A stretch of DNA of 64,000 nucleotides, from NCBI GenBank assembly GCA_937876095.1, contig CALFIE010000087.1, positions 3,396 to 67,395 on the forward strand, written 5' to 3'. The position numbers and the translations under genes were made by a program. Within the stretch, counting starts at the first letter, position 1. Every line of letters begins with the position of its first letter. The notes beneath the pieces are model-generated. The model was not told the DNA's origin and did not search any database. It worked only from the letters and a program-made list of their open reading frames with translations. This DNA is from an uncultured Flavobacteriales bacterium. Lineage in GTDB: Bacteria; Bacteroidota; Bacteroidia; Flavobacteriales; Weeksellaceae. Positions 44,008-52,871 of this stretch are shown one piece after another.

Positions 44008-45321
44008 ATGAAAAAGACCCTTTCTTTTTTCTTGCTTTCTATGTTTTCTTTGGCTTTTTCTCAAAAAAAATGGAGTTTGCAAGAATGCTTAGATTTTGCT
44101 TTAAAAAACAATTTGCAAGTTATTAGCAATCAATACAATCAAGATATACAATCAAAAAATCTTGCTATTGCTAAAAGAGAATATTTGCCTTCTGTTTCTG
44201 GTACTTTTAACAACAATGCTAATTTCGGACAAAGCAGAGATTATCTAGGACAATCTGTGAGAACAGATGCTTTTAACAACAGTGCTTCTATTGGTGCAAA
44301 TATGCAATTGTATAACAATGGGAGAATCAAAAAATCTGCAGAAAAATCTCAATATGATTTAGATGCCAGTTTGTTGGATGCCGAAAAAACTAAAAATGAT
44401 ATTTCGGTGCAAATAGCGCAATATTATTTGCAGGTTTTACTTAACAAAGAAGTAAAAAAAATCACCGATGAATCTGTAACAAATGCCGAAAAAGTTCTGA
44501 AAAGAACTAAAATCACCACCGAAGTTGGGACCACTCCGAAAACCATAGAAGCAGAAGCAATGGCGAATTTGGCAAGAGAAAAACAACGCCAAAAATCTGC
44601 AGAAATAGATATTCAGCGCGCATTGTTTTCATTAGCAATGTTGCTTCAAATAAAAGATTTCAATGGTTTTGATATACAAGATGTTTCTCTACCAAATTTG
44701 GTAGATGCACCACTCAGTTCTACAGAATCTTTTGTAGAAAAAGCCTACGAAAACCAACCACAAATAAAAGCAGCTGAAACGAGAATTTTGTCTGCCAAAA
44801 AACAAATTGAAATTGCAAAAACCGCGTTTTATCCTTCTATAGCAGCAAATGCAAGTTTAGGAACGTCTTATTATGATTCTTTTAGCACCAAAACCAATGG
44901 TTTTTTGAAACAATATCAAGATAATTTTGGGCAACAATTAGGGGTTTCTGCAAATATCCCGATTTTCAATAAAGGCATTACCAAATTACAAGTAGAACAA
45001 GCTAAAATTTCTGAAAGTATAGCAAAAAATACAGTGGAAATGCAAAAACAAGAAGTTAGACAAAATGTGCAAAAAGCCTATTTTGATGCCAATGCGAATT
45101 ATGAAAACTATCTTGCAGCAGTTGAAGCAGAAAAACCTACCAAACTTGCTTTGGATTTTGCAGAAAAAAGTTATGAATCGGGAAGAACTACAATTTACGA
45201 CCTCAATATTGCTCGTAACAATTGGATCAGCGCACAAAGTTCTGTTTCTCAGGCTAAATACAACTATTTTTTTAGTATGAAATTGCTTAATTTCTATGCA
45301 GGAATTCCGCTTTCTTTGTAA
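44008..45321 (+). CDS. TolC-family outer-membrane efflux protein
   Basis: From MKKTLSFFLLSMFSLAFSQ the 437-residue product has a signal peptide and two OEP repeats (about 25-215 and 235-430). Typical landmarks are WSLQECLDFALKNNL at the mature N-terminus, GQSRDYLGQSV, FYPSIAANASLGTSYYDS and SYESGRTTIYDLNIARNNW near the C-terminus. The upstream in-frame extension (to 43933) has no signal function and is rejected. No adjacent membrane-fusion or RND gene is present, so it is an orphan TolC that must work with components elsewhere. Confidence 0.9.
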   Translation: MKKTLSFFLLSMFSLAFSQKKWSLQECLDFALKNNLQVISNQYNQDIQSKNLAIAKREYLPSVSGTFNNNANFGQSRDYLGQSVRTDAFNNSASIGANMQLYNNGRIKKSAEKSQYDLDASLLDAEKTKNDISVQIAQYYLQVLLNKEVKKITDESVTNAEKVLKRTKITTEVGTTPKTIEAEAMANLAREKQRQKSAEIDIQRALFSLAMLLQIKDFNGFDIQDVSLPNLVDAPLSSTESFVEKAYENQPQIKAAETRILSAKKQIEIAKTAFYPSIAANASLGTSYYDSFSTKTNGFLKQYQDNFGQQLGVSANIPIFNKGITKLQVEQAKISESIAKNTVEMQKQEVRQNVQKAYFDANANYENYLAAVEAEKPTKLALDFAEKSYESGRTTIYDLNIARNNWISAQSSVSQAKYNYFFSMKLLNFYAGIPLSL

Positions 45322-45425
45322 TACGAGATACAAGATACGAGTTTCGAGATTCAAGGAGTAGAAGGTTTCAAATAATTTGTTTATTTTAGCATAAAGTAAC
45401 TTGTAGCACGCAACTCGAACTTTGT

Positions 45426-46010
45426 ATGTCTGTTTCAATTCTTGAAAAATTTTTGCCAGAAAACGCACTTCCATTTTTGAAAATTTGGTTTGCCGATTAT
45501 CCTTGTCATTTAAAAATCACCAAAAACCGCGAAAGCAAATTGGGAGATTATAGAAAAATGCCAGATAAATCTCATCAAATCACCATCAATGCTACTTTGG
45601 AACCGCAATTGTTCTTTTTTGTGCTCACGCACGAATTGGCGCACCTGATTGCTTTCGAAAAATTTGGCAGAAGAATCGCACCACATGGAAACGAATGGAA
45701 GGTAACTTTCAGAGAAATGCTTCTAGAGAGTATTTCGGTGTATACAGAAGATTTGCGCCCAATTATTTCAAAATTTTCGAGATCCCCAAAAGCCAATTTT
45801 ATGGCAAGTCCAGACTTGGTAAAATATTTCCACAGAGAAGAGGATTCAGAAGGTGTTTTTTTAGAGAATTTAGATATTGGTCACCAATTTACCTACCGAA
45901 ACTTGCCCTATCTTATTCTTGAAAAATCTAAAAAAAGGTATCTTTGCAAAAATATTCAAAATGGCAAGAAATATTTTTTCAAATCCATTGCCAGAGTAGA
46001 AAAAATTTAA
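45426..46010 (+). CDS. SprT-like zinc metalloprotease domain protein
   Basis: The 194-residue protein has the zinc motif THELAHLIAFEKFGRR with His69, Glu70 and His73 and a third ligand candidate His87 (APHGNEWK), the SprT-like pattern also found in SPRTN/YhcM proteins. The C-terminal part (IGHQFTYRNLPYLILEKS, RYLCKNIQNGKKYFFK) is a small beta domain replacing the Cys4 zinc ribbon. A role in proteolysis of DNA-protein crosslinks is possible for the family but untested here. It is 7 bp from manC, though manC may have its own promoter. Confidence 0.82.
   Translation: MSVSILEKFLPENALPFLKIWFADYPCHLKITKNRESKLGDYRKMPDKSHQITINATLEPQLFFFVLTHELAHLIAFEKFGRRIAPHGNEWKVTFREMLLESISVYTEDLRPIISKFSRSPKANFMASPDLVKYFHREEDSEGVFLENLDIGHQFTYRNLPYLILEKSKKRYLCKNIQNGKKYFFKSIARVEKI
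45919..45946 (+). promoter_or_regulatory. Putative promoter for manC
   Basis: TTG at 45919-45921 and TATCTTTG at 45939-45946 are separated by 17 bp, fitting the Bacteroidota -33/-7 arrangement. It lies inside the 3' end of the SprT-like gene, 72 bp before manC. Confidence 0.45.
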
Positions 46011-46017
46011 AAATTTT

Positions 46018-47100
46018 ATGAGCAATTCCAATAACTATTGTGTGATTATGGCAGGAGGAATCGGAAGCCGATTTTGGCCAATGAGCACACAAAAATTTCC
46101 GAAACAATTTCAAGATATTTTAGGAACAGGAAGAACCATGATTCAGCAAACGCTTGATCGTATAAAACAAACGGTTCCTGTTGAGAACATTTATGTAATT
46201 ACCAATCGTGAATATGTAGAACTCTCTCAACAGCAATTACCAGAAATTCCAACAGAAAACATTGTAGGAGAGCCTCTTATGAAGAATACAGCAGCTTGTA
46301 ATATTTATATGATGAGTAAAATTGCTGCAAAAAATCCAAAAGCAAACGTAATTGTATTACCTGCAGATCACTTGATTCTGAAAGAGCAAAATTTTTTAGA
46401 CAAAGTAAATTTCGCTTTTGAAATTGCTGGGAAAAACGATTATCTGATTACATTGGGAATCACACCAACCAGACCAGACACAGGTTATGGTTACATACAA
46501 TTTTTAGATAAAAAAGGAGAGGATTATTTCAAAGTGAAAACCTTCACCGAAAAACCAGACCTTGAAATTGCCAAAGATTTCTTGAAATCGGGAGATTTCC
46601 TTTGGAATGCAGGAATTTTTGTGTGGAACGTACAGTCTATCTTGAAAGCTTTTGAACAACATTTACCAGAAATGTCACAAGAATTTCACTCTTGCGAATA
46701 CAATTCAGACAAAGAACGAGTTTGCATAGAAACCATTTATCCTAAAATCAATAAAATTTCGATTGATAACGGAATTCTAGAAAAAGCCAAAAATGTTTTT
46801 GTAATTCCGGCAGATTTGGGTTGGAGTGATTTGGGAACGTGGACTTCGGTGTACGAAAATGCCGAGAAAGACGACAACCAAAATGCCGTAAAATCTAAAA
46901 ATGTACTCACCTACAATTCCAGCGGAAACATCATAAGACTACGTAACAGCAACAAAGCCGCAATTATAGATGGTTTGAAAGACTACATCATCATAGACAC
47001 CGAAAAATCACTATTGATTTGTCCGAAAGAGAACGATCAAATGATTAAAGATTACGTTTTGGACTTGAAAAGCACCAAAAAAGGCGAGAAATTTATATAA
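46018..47100 (+). CDS. manC: Mannose-1-phosphate guanylyltransferase
   Basis: The 360-residue nucleotidyltransferase starts with VIMAGGIGSRFWPMSTQKFPKQF (7-29), the GGxGxRxWPxS..PKQF signature of GDP-mannose pyrophosphorylases. It continues with VLPADHLI (about 115-122), EKPDLEIA and FLWNAGIFVW (about 196-205). No C-terminal isomerase domain is present, so it is monofunctional. It makes GDP-mannose for surface glycans; the export operon at 62.6 kb is a possible customer but not a demonstrated one. Confidence 0.9.
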   Translation: MSNSNNYCVIMAGGIGSRFWPMSTQKFPKQFQDILGTGRTMIQQTLDRIKQTVPVENIYVITNREYVELSQQQLPEIPTENIVGEPLMKNTAACNIYMMSKIAAKNPKANVIVLPADHLILKEQNFLDKVNFAFEIAGKNDYLITLGITPTRPDTGYGYIQFLDKKGEDYFKVKTFTEKPDLEIAKDFLKSGDFLWNAGIFVWNVQSILKAFEQHLPEMSQEFHSCEYNSDKERVCIETIYPKINKISIDNGILEKAKNVFVIPADLGWSDLGTWTSVYENAEKDDNQNAVKSKNVLTYNSSGNIIRLRNSNKAAIIDGLKDYIIIDTEKSLLICPKENDQMIKDYVLDLKSTKKGEKFI

Positions 47101-47191
47101 TAAAAGATTGTTGTAAAAGATTGAAAATCAGTAAATAAACTAAAAAAATCATTTCAAGAAAATAATCAATGCAAAATTTCGTTATTAATTG

Positions 47192-47836
47192 ATGATGAAA
47201 ATAGGGTATTTCATAGTGTTTTTGATCAGCATTGCCACTTTTGGACAAAAAAAAGTGAGTTTTGAGCGGTTTTCTTCTGTTTTGGCAGGAATAAAACCAA
47301 ACGAAGCCATAAATTTTTGGTCACTACATTTGGTTGATGGAAATTCTGATAAGGTTCTTTTAGAAAATGGCGAAAAAGTAGGTACAGAAAAACAAAAATC
47401 AGGATTTTTAGCAGATTCAACCAGAAATACTTTCTATTATATTTGTTATCAAAAAGGCAATAAATTGACCTATGTTACAACCAATGATACGCTGAAACAA
47501 TTTATTTCAAAAACTGATAATGCAGAAGAAGCAATGGTTTTGGCAGTGTTGCAAGGTTATTATTTTGATGAAGAATACAAGCAATTTGCAGGAAACTATT
47601 ATGAAGATTCCCAAAATTATTATTTAGATTTGGCAAAAATCACTTCAGAAAATTGTCCGTTAGCAAAATCATTTTTCATGATTACGGTAGATAAAAAATC
47701 AGGAAACACAATTTCTGTAAAAGATAATGGGGTCTATACTGAAGTGTATAGCAAAGAATGTAAAAATAACCCAAAAAATCCACCAGTTCAGATAAAAAAA
47801 CAAGAAGAAAAACCGAAAAAGAAAACCTATTTTTAG
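47192..47836 (+). CDS. Secreted protein of unknown function
   Basis: ATG codons at 47192 and 47195 both give a signal peptide (MKIGYFIVFLISIATFGQ). The 213-214-residue product has an acidic middle (GYYFDEEYKQFAGNYYEDSQNYYLDLAK), a possible disulphide pair (NCPLAK and KECKNN), and a basic C-terminal tail (KKQEEKPKKKTYF). The last four bases overlap the converging bcp gene. I do not recognise the family. Confidence 0.6.
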   Translation: MMKIGYFIVFLISIATFGQKKVSFERFSSVLAGIKPNEAINFWSLHLVDGNSDKVLLENGEKVGTEKQKSGFLADSTRNTFYYICYQKGNKLTYVTTNDTLKQFISKTDNAEEAMVLAVLQGYYFDEEYKQFAGNYYEDSQNYYLDLAKITSENCPLAKSFFMITVDKKSGNTISVKDNGVYTEVYSKECKNNPKNPPVQIKKQEEKPKKKTYF

Positions 47837-48282
47837 AGGTGTAAAATCTGCGAAGCATGATTTTTGGCTTCTACTTTTTCGATGACTTCAGTGCAGACCG
47901 AATTTTCATCAAACAAAAATGTGGTGCGTACAATTCCCATAAATTCTCGTCCCATAAATTTTTTCAGTTTCCAAACTCCGAATTTTTCACAAATTTCGTG
48001 GTGTTCATCTACTAATAAATTATATTGAAATCCAAATTTGGTGTGAAATTTTTTCTGCAATTTCACCGAATCTGCAGAAATTCCGATCACTCGAAACCCT
48101 TTTTGTTTCAGCAATTCAAAATTCTCATTAAGATTACAGGCTTCTACAGTACAAGTTGGCGTATTTGCTTTCGGATAAAAGAAAATCACCAATTTCTTGC
48201 CTTTGAAATCACTAGATTTTGCCAAATTTCCATCTTGATTTTCCAACTGAAAATCGGGGAGTTTATCACCAGTTTTTAGCAT
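47833..48282 (-). CDS. bcp: Peroxiredoxin, BCP/PrxQ type
   Basis: The 149-residue thiol peroxidase begins LKTGDKLPDFQLENQDG and has the peroxidatic Cys44 in PKANTPTCTVEAC with Cys49 as the resolving partner five residues on, the alpha2-type PrxQ arrangement. The consensus Gly of TPGCT is Thr here. It reduces hydroperoxides with thioredoxin. It converges with the secreted protein gene. Confidence 0.9.
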   Translation of the reverse strand: MLKTGDKLPDFQLENQDGNLAKSSDFKGKKLVIFFYPKANTPTCTVEACNLNENFELLKQKGFRVIGISADSVKLQKKFHTKFGFQYNLLVDEHHEICEKFGVWKLKKFMGREFMGIVRTTFLFDENSVCTEVIEKVEAKNHASQILHL

Positions 48283-48363
48283 AATTATATTTTTGTTTCG
48301 AGTTGCGTCTTCGGACTTCCATCTTCTAACTTCTTTTAGTATTTTTGTTCAAATTTACAGAAA

Positions 48364-48984
48364 ATGACCAAGAAAGAGCGTGCAAGAATCGTAATGACCG
48401 AGTTAGAAAAAATCTATCCCGAAGTTCCGATTCCTTTATCACACAAGAATCCTTACGAACTTTTGGTTGCGGTCGCACTTTCTGCACAAACCACCGATAA
48501 AAAAGTGAATGAAGTCACTCCCAAACTTTTCGAAATTGCTGGAACTCCCGAAAAAATGGCGAAATTAGAAGTCGCAGAAATCAAAGTACTCATCAAAGAA
48601 ATTGGTTTAGCCAATACAAAGGCCAAAAATTTGAAAAGAATGGCAGAAGTTTTAGTTGAAAATCATAATGGAATCGTTCCGCAAACTTTTGAAGAATTAG
48701 AAAATTTAGCAGGAGTTGGTCACAAAACTGCAAGTGTCGTAATGAGTCAGGCTTTTGGATTTCCTGCATTTCCTGTAGACACTCATATTCACCGATTAAT
48801 GAAACAATGGAAATTAACCGAAGGTAAAAACGTTGTGCAAACCGAAAACGACGCCAAAAGTCTTTTCCCAAAAGAAACGTGGAACAAACTTCACCTGCAA
48901 ATTATTTTCTACGGAAGAGAATATTCACCAGCAAGAGGAAACCAAGAACGAGATTATATTACGAAAATGCTTTTTGAGAAATAG
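48364..48984 (+). CDS. nth: Endonuclease III homologue lacking the Fe-S cluster
   Basis: The 206-residue DNA glycosylase has the helix-hairpin-helix LENLAGVGHKTASVVMSQAFG with catalytic Lys (GHKT, about residue 122) and catalytic Asp in FPVDTHIHRL (about 140). The usual C-terminal Cys-x6-Cys-x2-Cys-x5-Cys is absent: the protein ends FYGREYSPARGNQERDYITKMLFEK with no cysteine. Related Flavobacteria proteins I know share this ending. It excises oxidised pyrimidines. A TATTTTTG at 48340-48347 is a possible -7 element. Confidence 0.9.
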   Translation: MTKKERARIVMTELEKIYPEVPIPLSHKNPYELLVAVALSAQTTDKKVNEVTPKLFEIAGTPEKMAKLEVAEIKVLIKEIGLANTKAKNLKRMAEVLVENHNGIVPQTFEELENLAGVGHKTASVVMSQAFGFPAFPVDTHIHRLMKQWKLTEGKNVVQTENDAKSLFPKETWNKLHLQIIFYGREYSPARGNQERDYITKMLFEK

Positions 48985-48987
48985 TAC

Positions 48988-49189
48988 TTAAACCACAAAT
49001 CGAAGATTCGACGAAGTCAAAAGGCACAAAAGTAATTTTTACGTAAAAAGGCTAACAAAAGAAATCATAAGTTTAAAAATCAAGGATTTTTTTATTTTCT
49101 TTAATTAGTATTTTTTACTCTCTAATTTTTTAAAAAAGAATAAACTTTTGTGCCTTTTGACTTCGTCGAATCTTCGATTTGTGGTTTAA
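48988..49189. repeat. Long perfect inverted repeat, palindromic element copy C
   Basis: Arms 48988-49033 and 49144-49189 are perfect reverse complements over 46 bp, separated by 110 bp of AT-rich DNA. Each arm has the ACCACAAA...GGCACAAAAG terminal motif of copies A and B, but interrupted in both arms by the same extra 18-20 bases (CGAAGATTCGACGAAGTC). The internal stretch GCTAACAAAAGAAATC (about 49051) resembles the cores of A and B. It lies between the convergent nth and DUF885 genes and could form a large cruciform or terminator hairpin. Confidence 0.85.
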
Positions 49190-49192
49190 AAT

Positions 49193-50986
49193 TTATTGTT
49201 TCTTCGCCCAAAGTTCCATTTTTCTTTCTAAGACAGATAAAGGAAGGCAGCCTTGGTTCAACAATTCATCATGAAATTTTGCTAAATTGAATTTTGTTCC
49301 CAATTGTTTTTCGTATTTTGCTCTCAGTTCTAAAATTTTTAGCGAGCCGATTTTGTAACCCAATGCTTGTCCGGGAACTGCCATATAGCGCTCTATTGCA
49401 GAAGTTGCGCCATCTTCGGAATCCGAAATATTATCCAAATAATATTTGATAACCTGTTCTCTCGTCATAGTTCCGGTGTGAATTCCGGTATCAACAACCA
49501 AACGAACAGCGCGCAACATTTGATCGCTTAAATATCCCATTTTTTGGTAAGGATCGGTGTATAAACCAAATTCTGGACCCAAAGTTTCGCAGTAATGAGC
49601 CCAACCTTCTCCGTATGCGCCAAACCAACCAAATCTCATAAATTTTGGGATTTTGGTGTTTTCTTGTTGAAGTGAAATCTGGTAATGATGACCAGGAATA
49701 GCTTCATGTAAAAAGAGCGATTCCATTCCGTTGGTCACATTGTATTTTTTAGGATCAGGAAGTGGGACATAGAAAATTCCGGGGCGTTTTCCATCGGGAG
49801 TTCCTTGCAAATATTCTGCAGAAGCACTTGCTTCTCGAAATTTCTCGGTTTGTCTGATTTCAAATGGAGATTTCGGTGTTACATTGAACATCGTTTTCAG
49901 TTTCGGGGTAATTTTGGTTAAAATTCCTTGGAAAGCATTCAAAACTTCAGTTGTAGTTTTATAAGGCATTGCTTTTGGATCGGTAGATTCGTGGTGAATA
50001 AATTCTTCCAAAGTCCCATTAAAACCAATTTGTTGTTGCACTTTTGCCATTTCTGCTCTCAACATTGCCACTTGTTGTAAACCAATTTGGTGAATTTCTT
50101 CAGGCGTTTTATTGGTTGTCGTCCAACTTTTAGCGTAATATTTATACGTATTACTTCCATTTGGTAAGGCGTTGATTCCGTCGGTTTCGCGTGCTTTTGG
50201 TAAATATTCGGTTTCAAGAAATTTCCCCATTTTTGTGTAAGAAGGGATAATTTTTTTAGAAATCATTTCTTTGAAGAGAGTGGTGTATTTTTCTTTTTGT
50301 TCAGGAGTGAAATTATTAGGAAAATTCTGAACCGGTCCGAAAAAAATATTTTTTTCGAAATCAGAAGTCGTAATTTCTTCAGCTTTCATTTGCGGAATCA
50401 TTTTCAGAACGAGTTTTTTAGGCAAAACAACATCGTTGTTGATTCCTTCTTTGAAATTTTCGGTTGCCTTATTCATCCAATCAGAAAATTTTTCTACTCT
50501 TTTCAACCAATTATCATAATCTTTGGTTGTATTAAAAGGCTGATTTCCTTTTCCGCTCCCAAGCAAAGGAAAATCTAAAGGCAATCCACCAAATTGTGTA
50601 AATGGTAGAAATTCAGGGTGATATGCGTAACGTTCTATTTTGTCTTTCAAGGTATAATCCAGAACATCGTACACCACTTTTTTGTCGTCGGACAAATTTT
50701 TGTAATCAATTTCTTTCAGTTGTTGCAAGACGCTGTTATAGAATGCAACTTCTCCCGAAATAAAGTCTTTATCAATATTTATTGGTAGTTGATCATTGTA
50801 TCTTGCATCACCTTGTGATGTGGCTTGCAAAGGATACAGTTTGAGATATTTTTCGTAATAATTACACGCAATAGAATCTATATCTATCGTACTAATTTCA
50901 CTTATTGGGCGGTCTTGTTTTTTACAAGAAAATGCACCGAAAACAATTGCAAGAATCAAAATGCCAATTAAAAGTAACTTCTTCAT
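49193..50986 (-). CDS. DUF885 lipoprotein, putative metallopeptidase
   Basis: The 597-residue product has a lipoprotein signal (MKKLLLIGILILAIVFGAFSC, lipid on Cys21). The DUF885 zinc motif is FLHEAIPGHHYQISL (about 428-442), related to HExxxxH with a following Glu in GEGWAHYCE (about 460-468). It also contains SDQMLRAVRLVVDTGIHTGTMTREQ and PGQALGYKIGSLKI, diagnostic of the family. It is probably a periplasmic, membrane-anchored carboxypeptidase-like enzyme of unknown substrate. It ends 3 bp from the inverted repeat. Confidence 0.87.
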   Translation of the reverse strand: MKKLLLIGILILAIVFGAFSCKKQDRPISEISTIDIDSIACNYYEKYLKLYPLQATSQGDARYNDQLPINIDKDFISGEVAFYNSVLQQLKEIDYKNLSDDKKVVYDVLDYTLKDKIERYAYHPEFLPFTQFGGLPLDFPLLGSGKGNQPFNTTKDYDNWLKRVEKFSDWMNKATENFKEGINNDVVLPKKLVLKMIPQMKAEEITTSDFEKNIFFGPVQNFPNNFTPEQKEKYTTLFKEMISKKIIPSYTKMGKFLETEYLPKARETDGINALPNGSNTYKYYAKSWTTTNKTPEEIHQIGLQQVAMLRAEMAKVQQQIGFNGTLEEFIHHESTDPKAMPYKTTTEVLNAFQGILTKITPKLKTMFNVTPKSPFEIRQTEKFREASASAEYLQGTPDGKRPGIFYVPLPDPKKYNVTNGMESLFLHEAIPGHHYQISLQQENTKIPKFMRFGWFGAYGEGWAHYCETLGPEFGLYTDPYQKMGYLSDQMLRAVRLVVDTGIHTGTMTREQVIKYYLDNISDSEDGATSAIERYMAVPGQALGYKIGSLKILELRAKYEKQLGTKFNLAKFHDELLNQGCLPLSVLERKMELWAKKQ

Positions 50987-51071
50987 TTTCTAAATTTTAG
51001 AATTGCTAAATTATAAATTTGATTGTTATCTACAAGTATTTTAGAATGTTTAAAAATTATTAAAAAAATCA

Positions 51072-51100
51072 TTGTGCAATGAATCTATTTTTTATCTTTG
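51072..51100 (+). promoter_or_regulatory. Putative promoter for 51149 gene
   Basis: TTG at 51072-51074, an 18-bp spacer and TATCTTTG at 51093-51100; 48 bp before the ATG. Confidence 0.5.
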
Positions 51101-51148
51101 TTCAATGAGTATAAATATCGAACACGTATAATTTTTTTTCTTTTACCA

Positions 51149-51604
51149 ATGAAAGGGCTTTTAAAAATTTATCATCCTGATGAAACTTTAAAATACAACA
51201 TTAAAAGTACTTACTGCAAAGCAGTTTACATCAACAAACAATATTTTTTGGAAGTTGAAATCATAACAGATGAAGGTTTGGATCATGTAGATGACGACTC
51301 TCTGCAATATCATTTTCCACAATTATCTTTGGATCTTTTCGATTTTCCTATTGATTCTTCTGAAATCGAAGGGAAAACATTTGTCATCAACGATTCTGAT
51401 GAAACATACACCGAAGTTGACCTTTTTGATGATGAAGAGGCCTATATTTATAACAACGAACTCTGTTTTGGGAAAGATGAAGATGGTGAACTTCAACTGA
51501 TTTGGAATGGCACGATTGATGATTTCTACACTGGCACAGATAATCCGATTCCTTTTAAACTGAAATGTCATTTTAAGCCAGACGAAATAGATGTGGAAGA
51601 ATAA
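51149..51604 (+). CDS. Acidic cytoplasmic protein of unknown function
   Basis: The ATG at 51149 gives 151 residues (MKGLLKIYHPDETLKYNIKS); the frame is open 17 codons upstream, but that region overlaps a likely promoter. The protein is very acidic, with Asp/Glu-rich runs (GLDHVDDDSL, FDDEEAYIYNN, GKDEDGELQ), and has a beta-rich pattern. The last third (GTIDDFYTGTDNPIPFKLKCHF) looks ordered. I do not recognise a family; it resembles small DUF2004-like immunity or accessory proteins only in being acidic and beta-rich. Confidence 0.6.
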   Translation: MKGLLKIYHPDETLKYNIKSTYCKAVYINKQYFLEVEIITDEGLDHVDDDSLQYHFPQLSLDLFDFPIDSSEIEGKTFVINDSDETYTEVDLFDDEEAYIYNNELCFGKDEDGELQLIWNGTIDDFYTGTDNPIPFKLKCHFKPDEIDVEE

Positions 51605-51734
51605 TTTGGGAAGTTGAAATCTTGTTGATTTTTTGTAACTTAAAAAGGTTTTTATTTGACTTTTTAAATTGCGCCATTGTATTTTTTGCTCTAACAAAAA
51701 AAAACGCGAAATTGGCGATAAAAATCTTTAAAAA

Positions 51735-52046
51735 ATGATTTCCTCTACACCTAAACCACCATATTACGCAGTAATATTTACTTCAATAAAAAATTCTGAA
51801 GACCAAGGTTATGAAGATATGGCAGATAAAATGTGGAATCTTGCACAAAATCAACCTGGGTTTTTAGGAGCAGAAAGTGCTCGGAACGAAGTAGGAATCA
51901 CCGTTTCTTATTGGAAAGACTTAGAAAGCATCAAAAATTGGAAACAAAATACAGAACATCTCTTCGCACAAAAAATGGGCAAAAATGTTTGGTACAAAAA
52001 TTATAAAGTCAGAATTTGTTTGGTGGAAAAAGATTATGAATTTTAG
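51735..52046 (+). CDS. Antibiotic biosynthesis monooxygenase (ABM) domain protein
   Basis: The 103-residue ferredoxin-like protein has YAVIFTSIKNSEDQGYEDMADKM, QPGFLGAESARNEVGITVSYWKDLESIKNWKQN and the HLFAQKMGKNVWYKNY segment, a clear ABM pattern of the YbeX/DUF3291-like subgroup with the Tyr-Trp core. Members are small cofactor-free oxygenases or heme-handling proteins; the true role is not known. It stands alone between AT-rich gaps. Confidence 0.82.
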   Translation: MISSTPKPPYYAVIFTSIKNSEDQGYEDMADKMWNLAQNQPGFLGAESARNEVGITVSYWKDLESIKNWKQNTEHLFAQKMGKNVWYKNYKVRICLVEKDYEF

Positions 52047-52187
52047 GGAATATTCTTGAATTAATTATTCTTGTATTTAATTAAAGCAAAAAGAAAACCT
52101 TCAGATTCCCAAAAACATAATAAGCATCGCATATTTTCGTTATCAATAAACTAATAAATATAGTATAAAATTCTAATTTACAAGCAA

Positions 52188-52868
52188 ATGTTTCTACAAG
52201 TAATCGCACCAAATACAACTCCGCAAACACAAGAACACGTTTTTTCTTTTTGGCAAATTATGTTCCACGGCAATATTTTCGCCAATGTGGTGATGATTAC
52301 TATCCTCTGTTTGGGCGTTTTTTCGTTGTATATTTTTTTAGAAAGGCTTTTCTACATCAACAGACAACAGAAAATCAATGATGCAAATTTGATGAACAAC
52401 ATTAATGATTTACTAAAAGACGGAAAAGTACAATCCGCAATCGACTATTGTGAACGACAAAATACACCTGAAGCGAGAATTTTGCAAAAAGGAGTCACGA
52501 GAATTGGTCGACCAATTTCGGATATTGTAAGCGCAATGGAAAGTCAGGCACAAATTGAAGTTTCAAAATTAGAGAAAAACCTTAATCTTTTAGCATCTAT
52601 ACCAAGTATTGCTCCAATGTTGGGACTTTTGGGAACGGTGATCGGAATTATTATGGCGTTTTTCAATATGGCTAATATGGAAGGATCGTTTTCCCCAAAA
52701 ACTTTATCTACAGGAATTTACACCGCACTCGGACAAACAGCAACTGGACTTGCAGTGGCAATTCCGTCCAACTTTTTTTATAATTTGTTGCTTACCAAAA
52801 TTGACAAATTTGTTTTAAAAATTCAGAATCTTACTTCAGACTTTTTAGATGTCATCAATAAACCATAG
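52188..52868 (+). CDS. exbB: ExbB/TolQ/MotA proton-channel protein
   Basis: This 226-residue protein has three membrane helices: about 30-50, 145-170 (ASIPSIAPMLGLLGTVIGIIMAF) and 185-210 (GQTATGLAVAIPSNFFYNLL), with the conserved Pro/Gly/Thr pattern of ExbB. The N-terminal helix is preceded by a short polar segment. It forms the pentameric stator that uses the proton gradient to energise TonB. It is 3 bp upstream of exbD and drives receptors such as the one at 31.4-33.6 kb. Confidence 0.9.
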   Translation: MFLQVIAPNTTPQTQEHVFSFWQIMFHGNIFANVVMITILCLGVFSLYIFLERLFYINRQQKINDANLMNNINDLLKDGKVQSAIDYCERQNTPEARILQKGVTRIGRPISDIVSAMESQAQIEVSKLEKNLNLLASIPSIAPMLGLLGTVIGIIMAFFNMANMEGSFSPKTLSTGIYTALGQTATGLAVAIPSNFFYNLLLTKIDKFVLKIQNLTSDFLDVINKP

Positions 52869-52871
52869 AAA

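Noticed and set aside
48988..49189. An insertion sequence between nth and the DUF885 gene
   Set aside because: The inverted repeat is only ~200 bp long, has no transposase frame and no visible target-site duplication.
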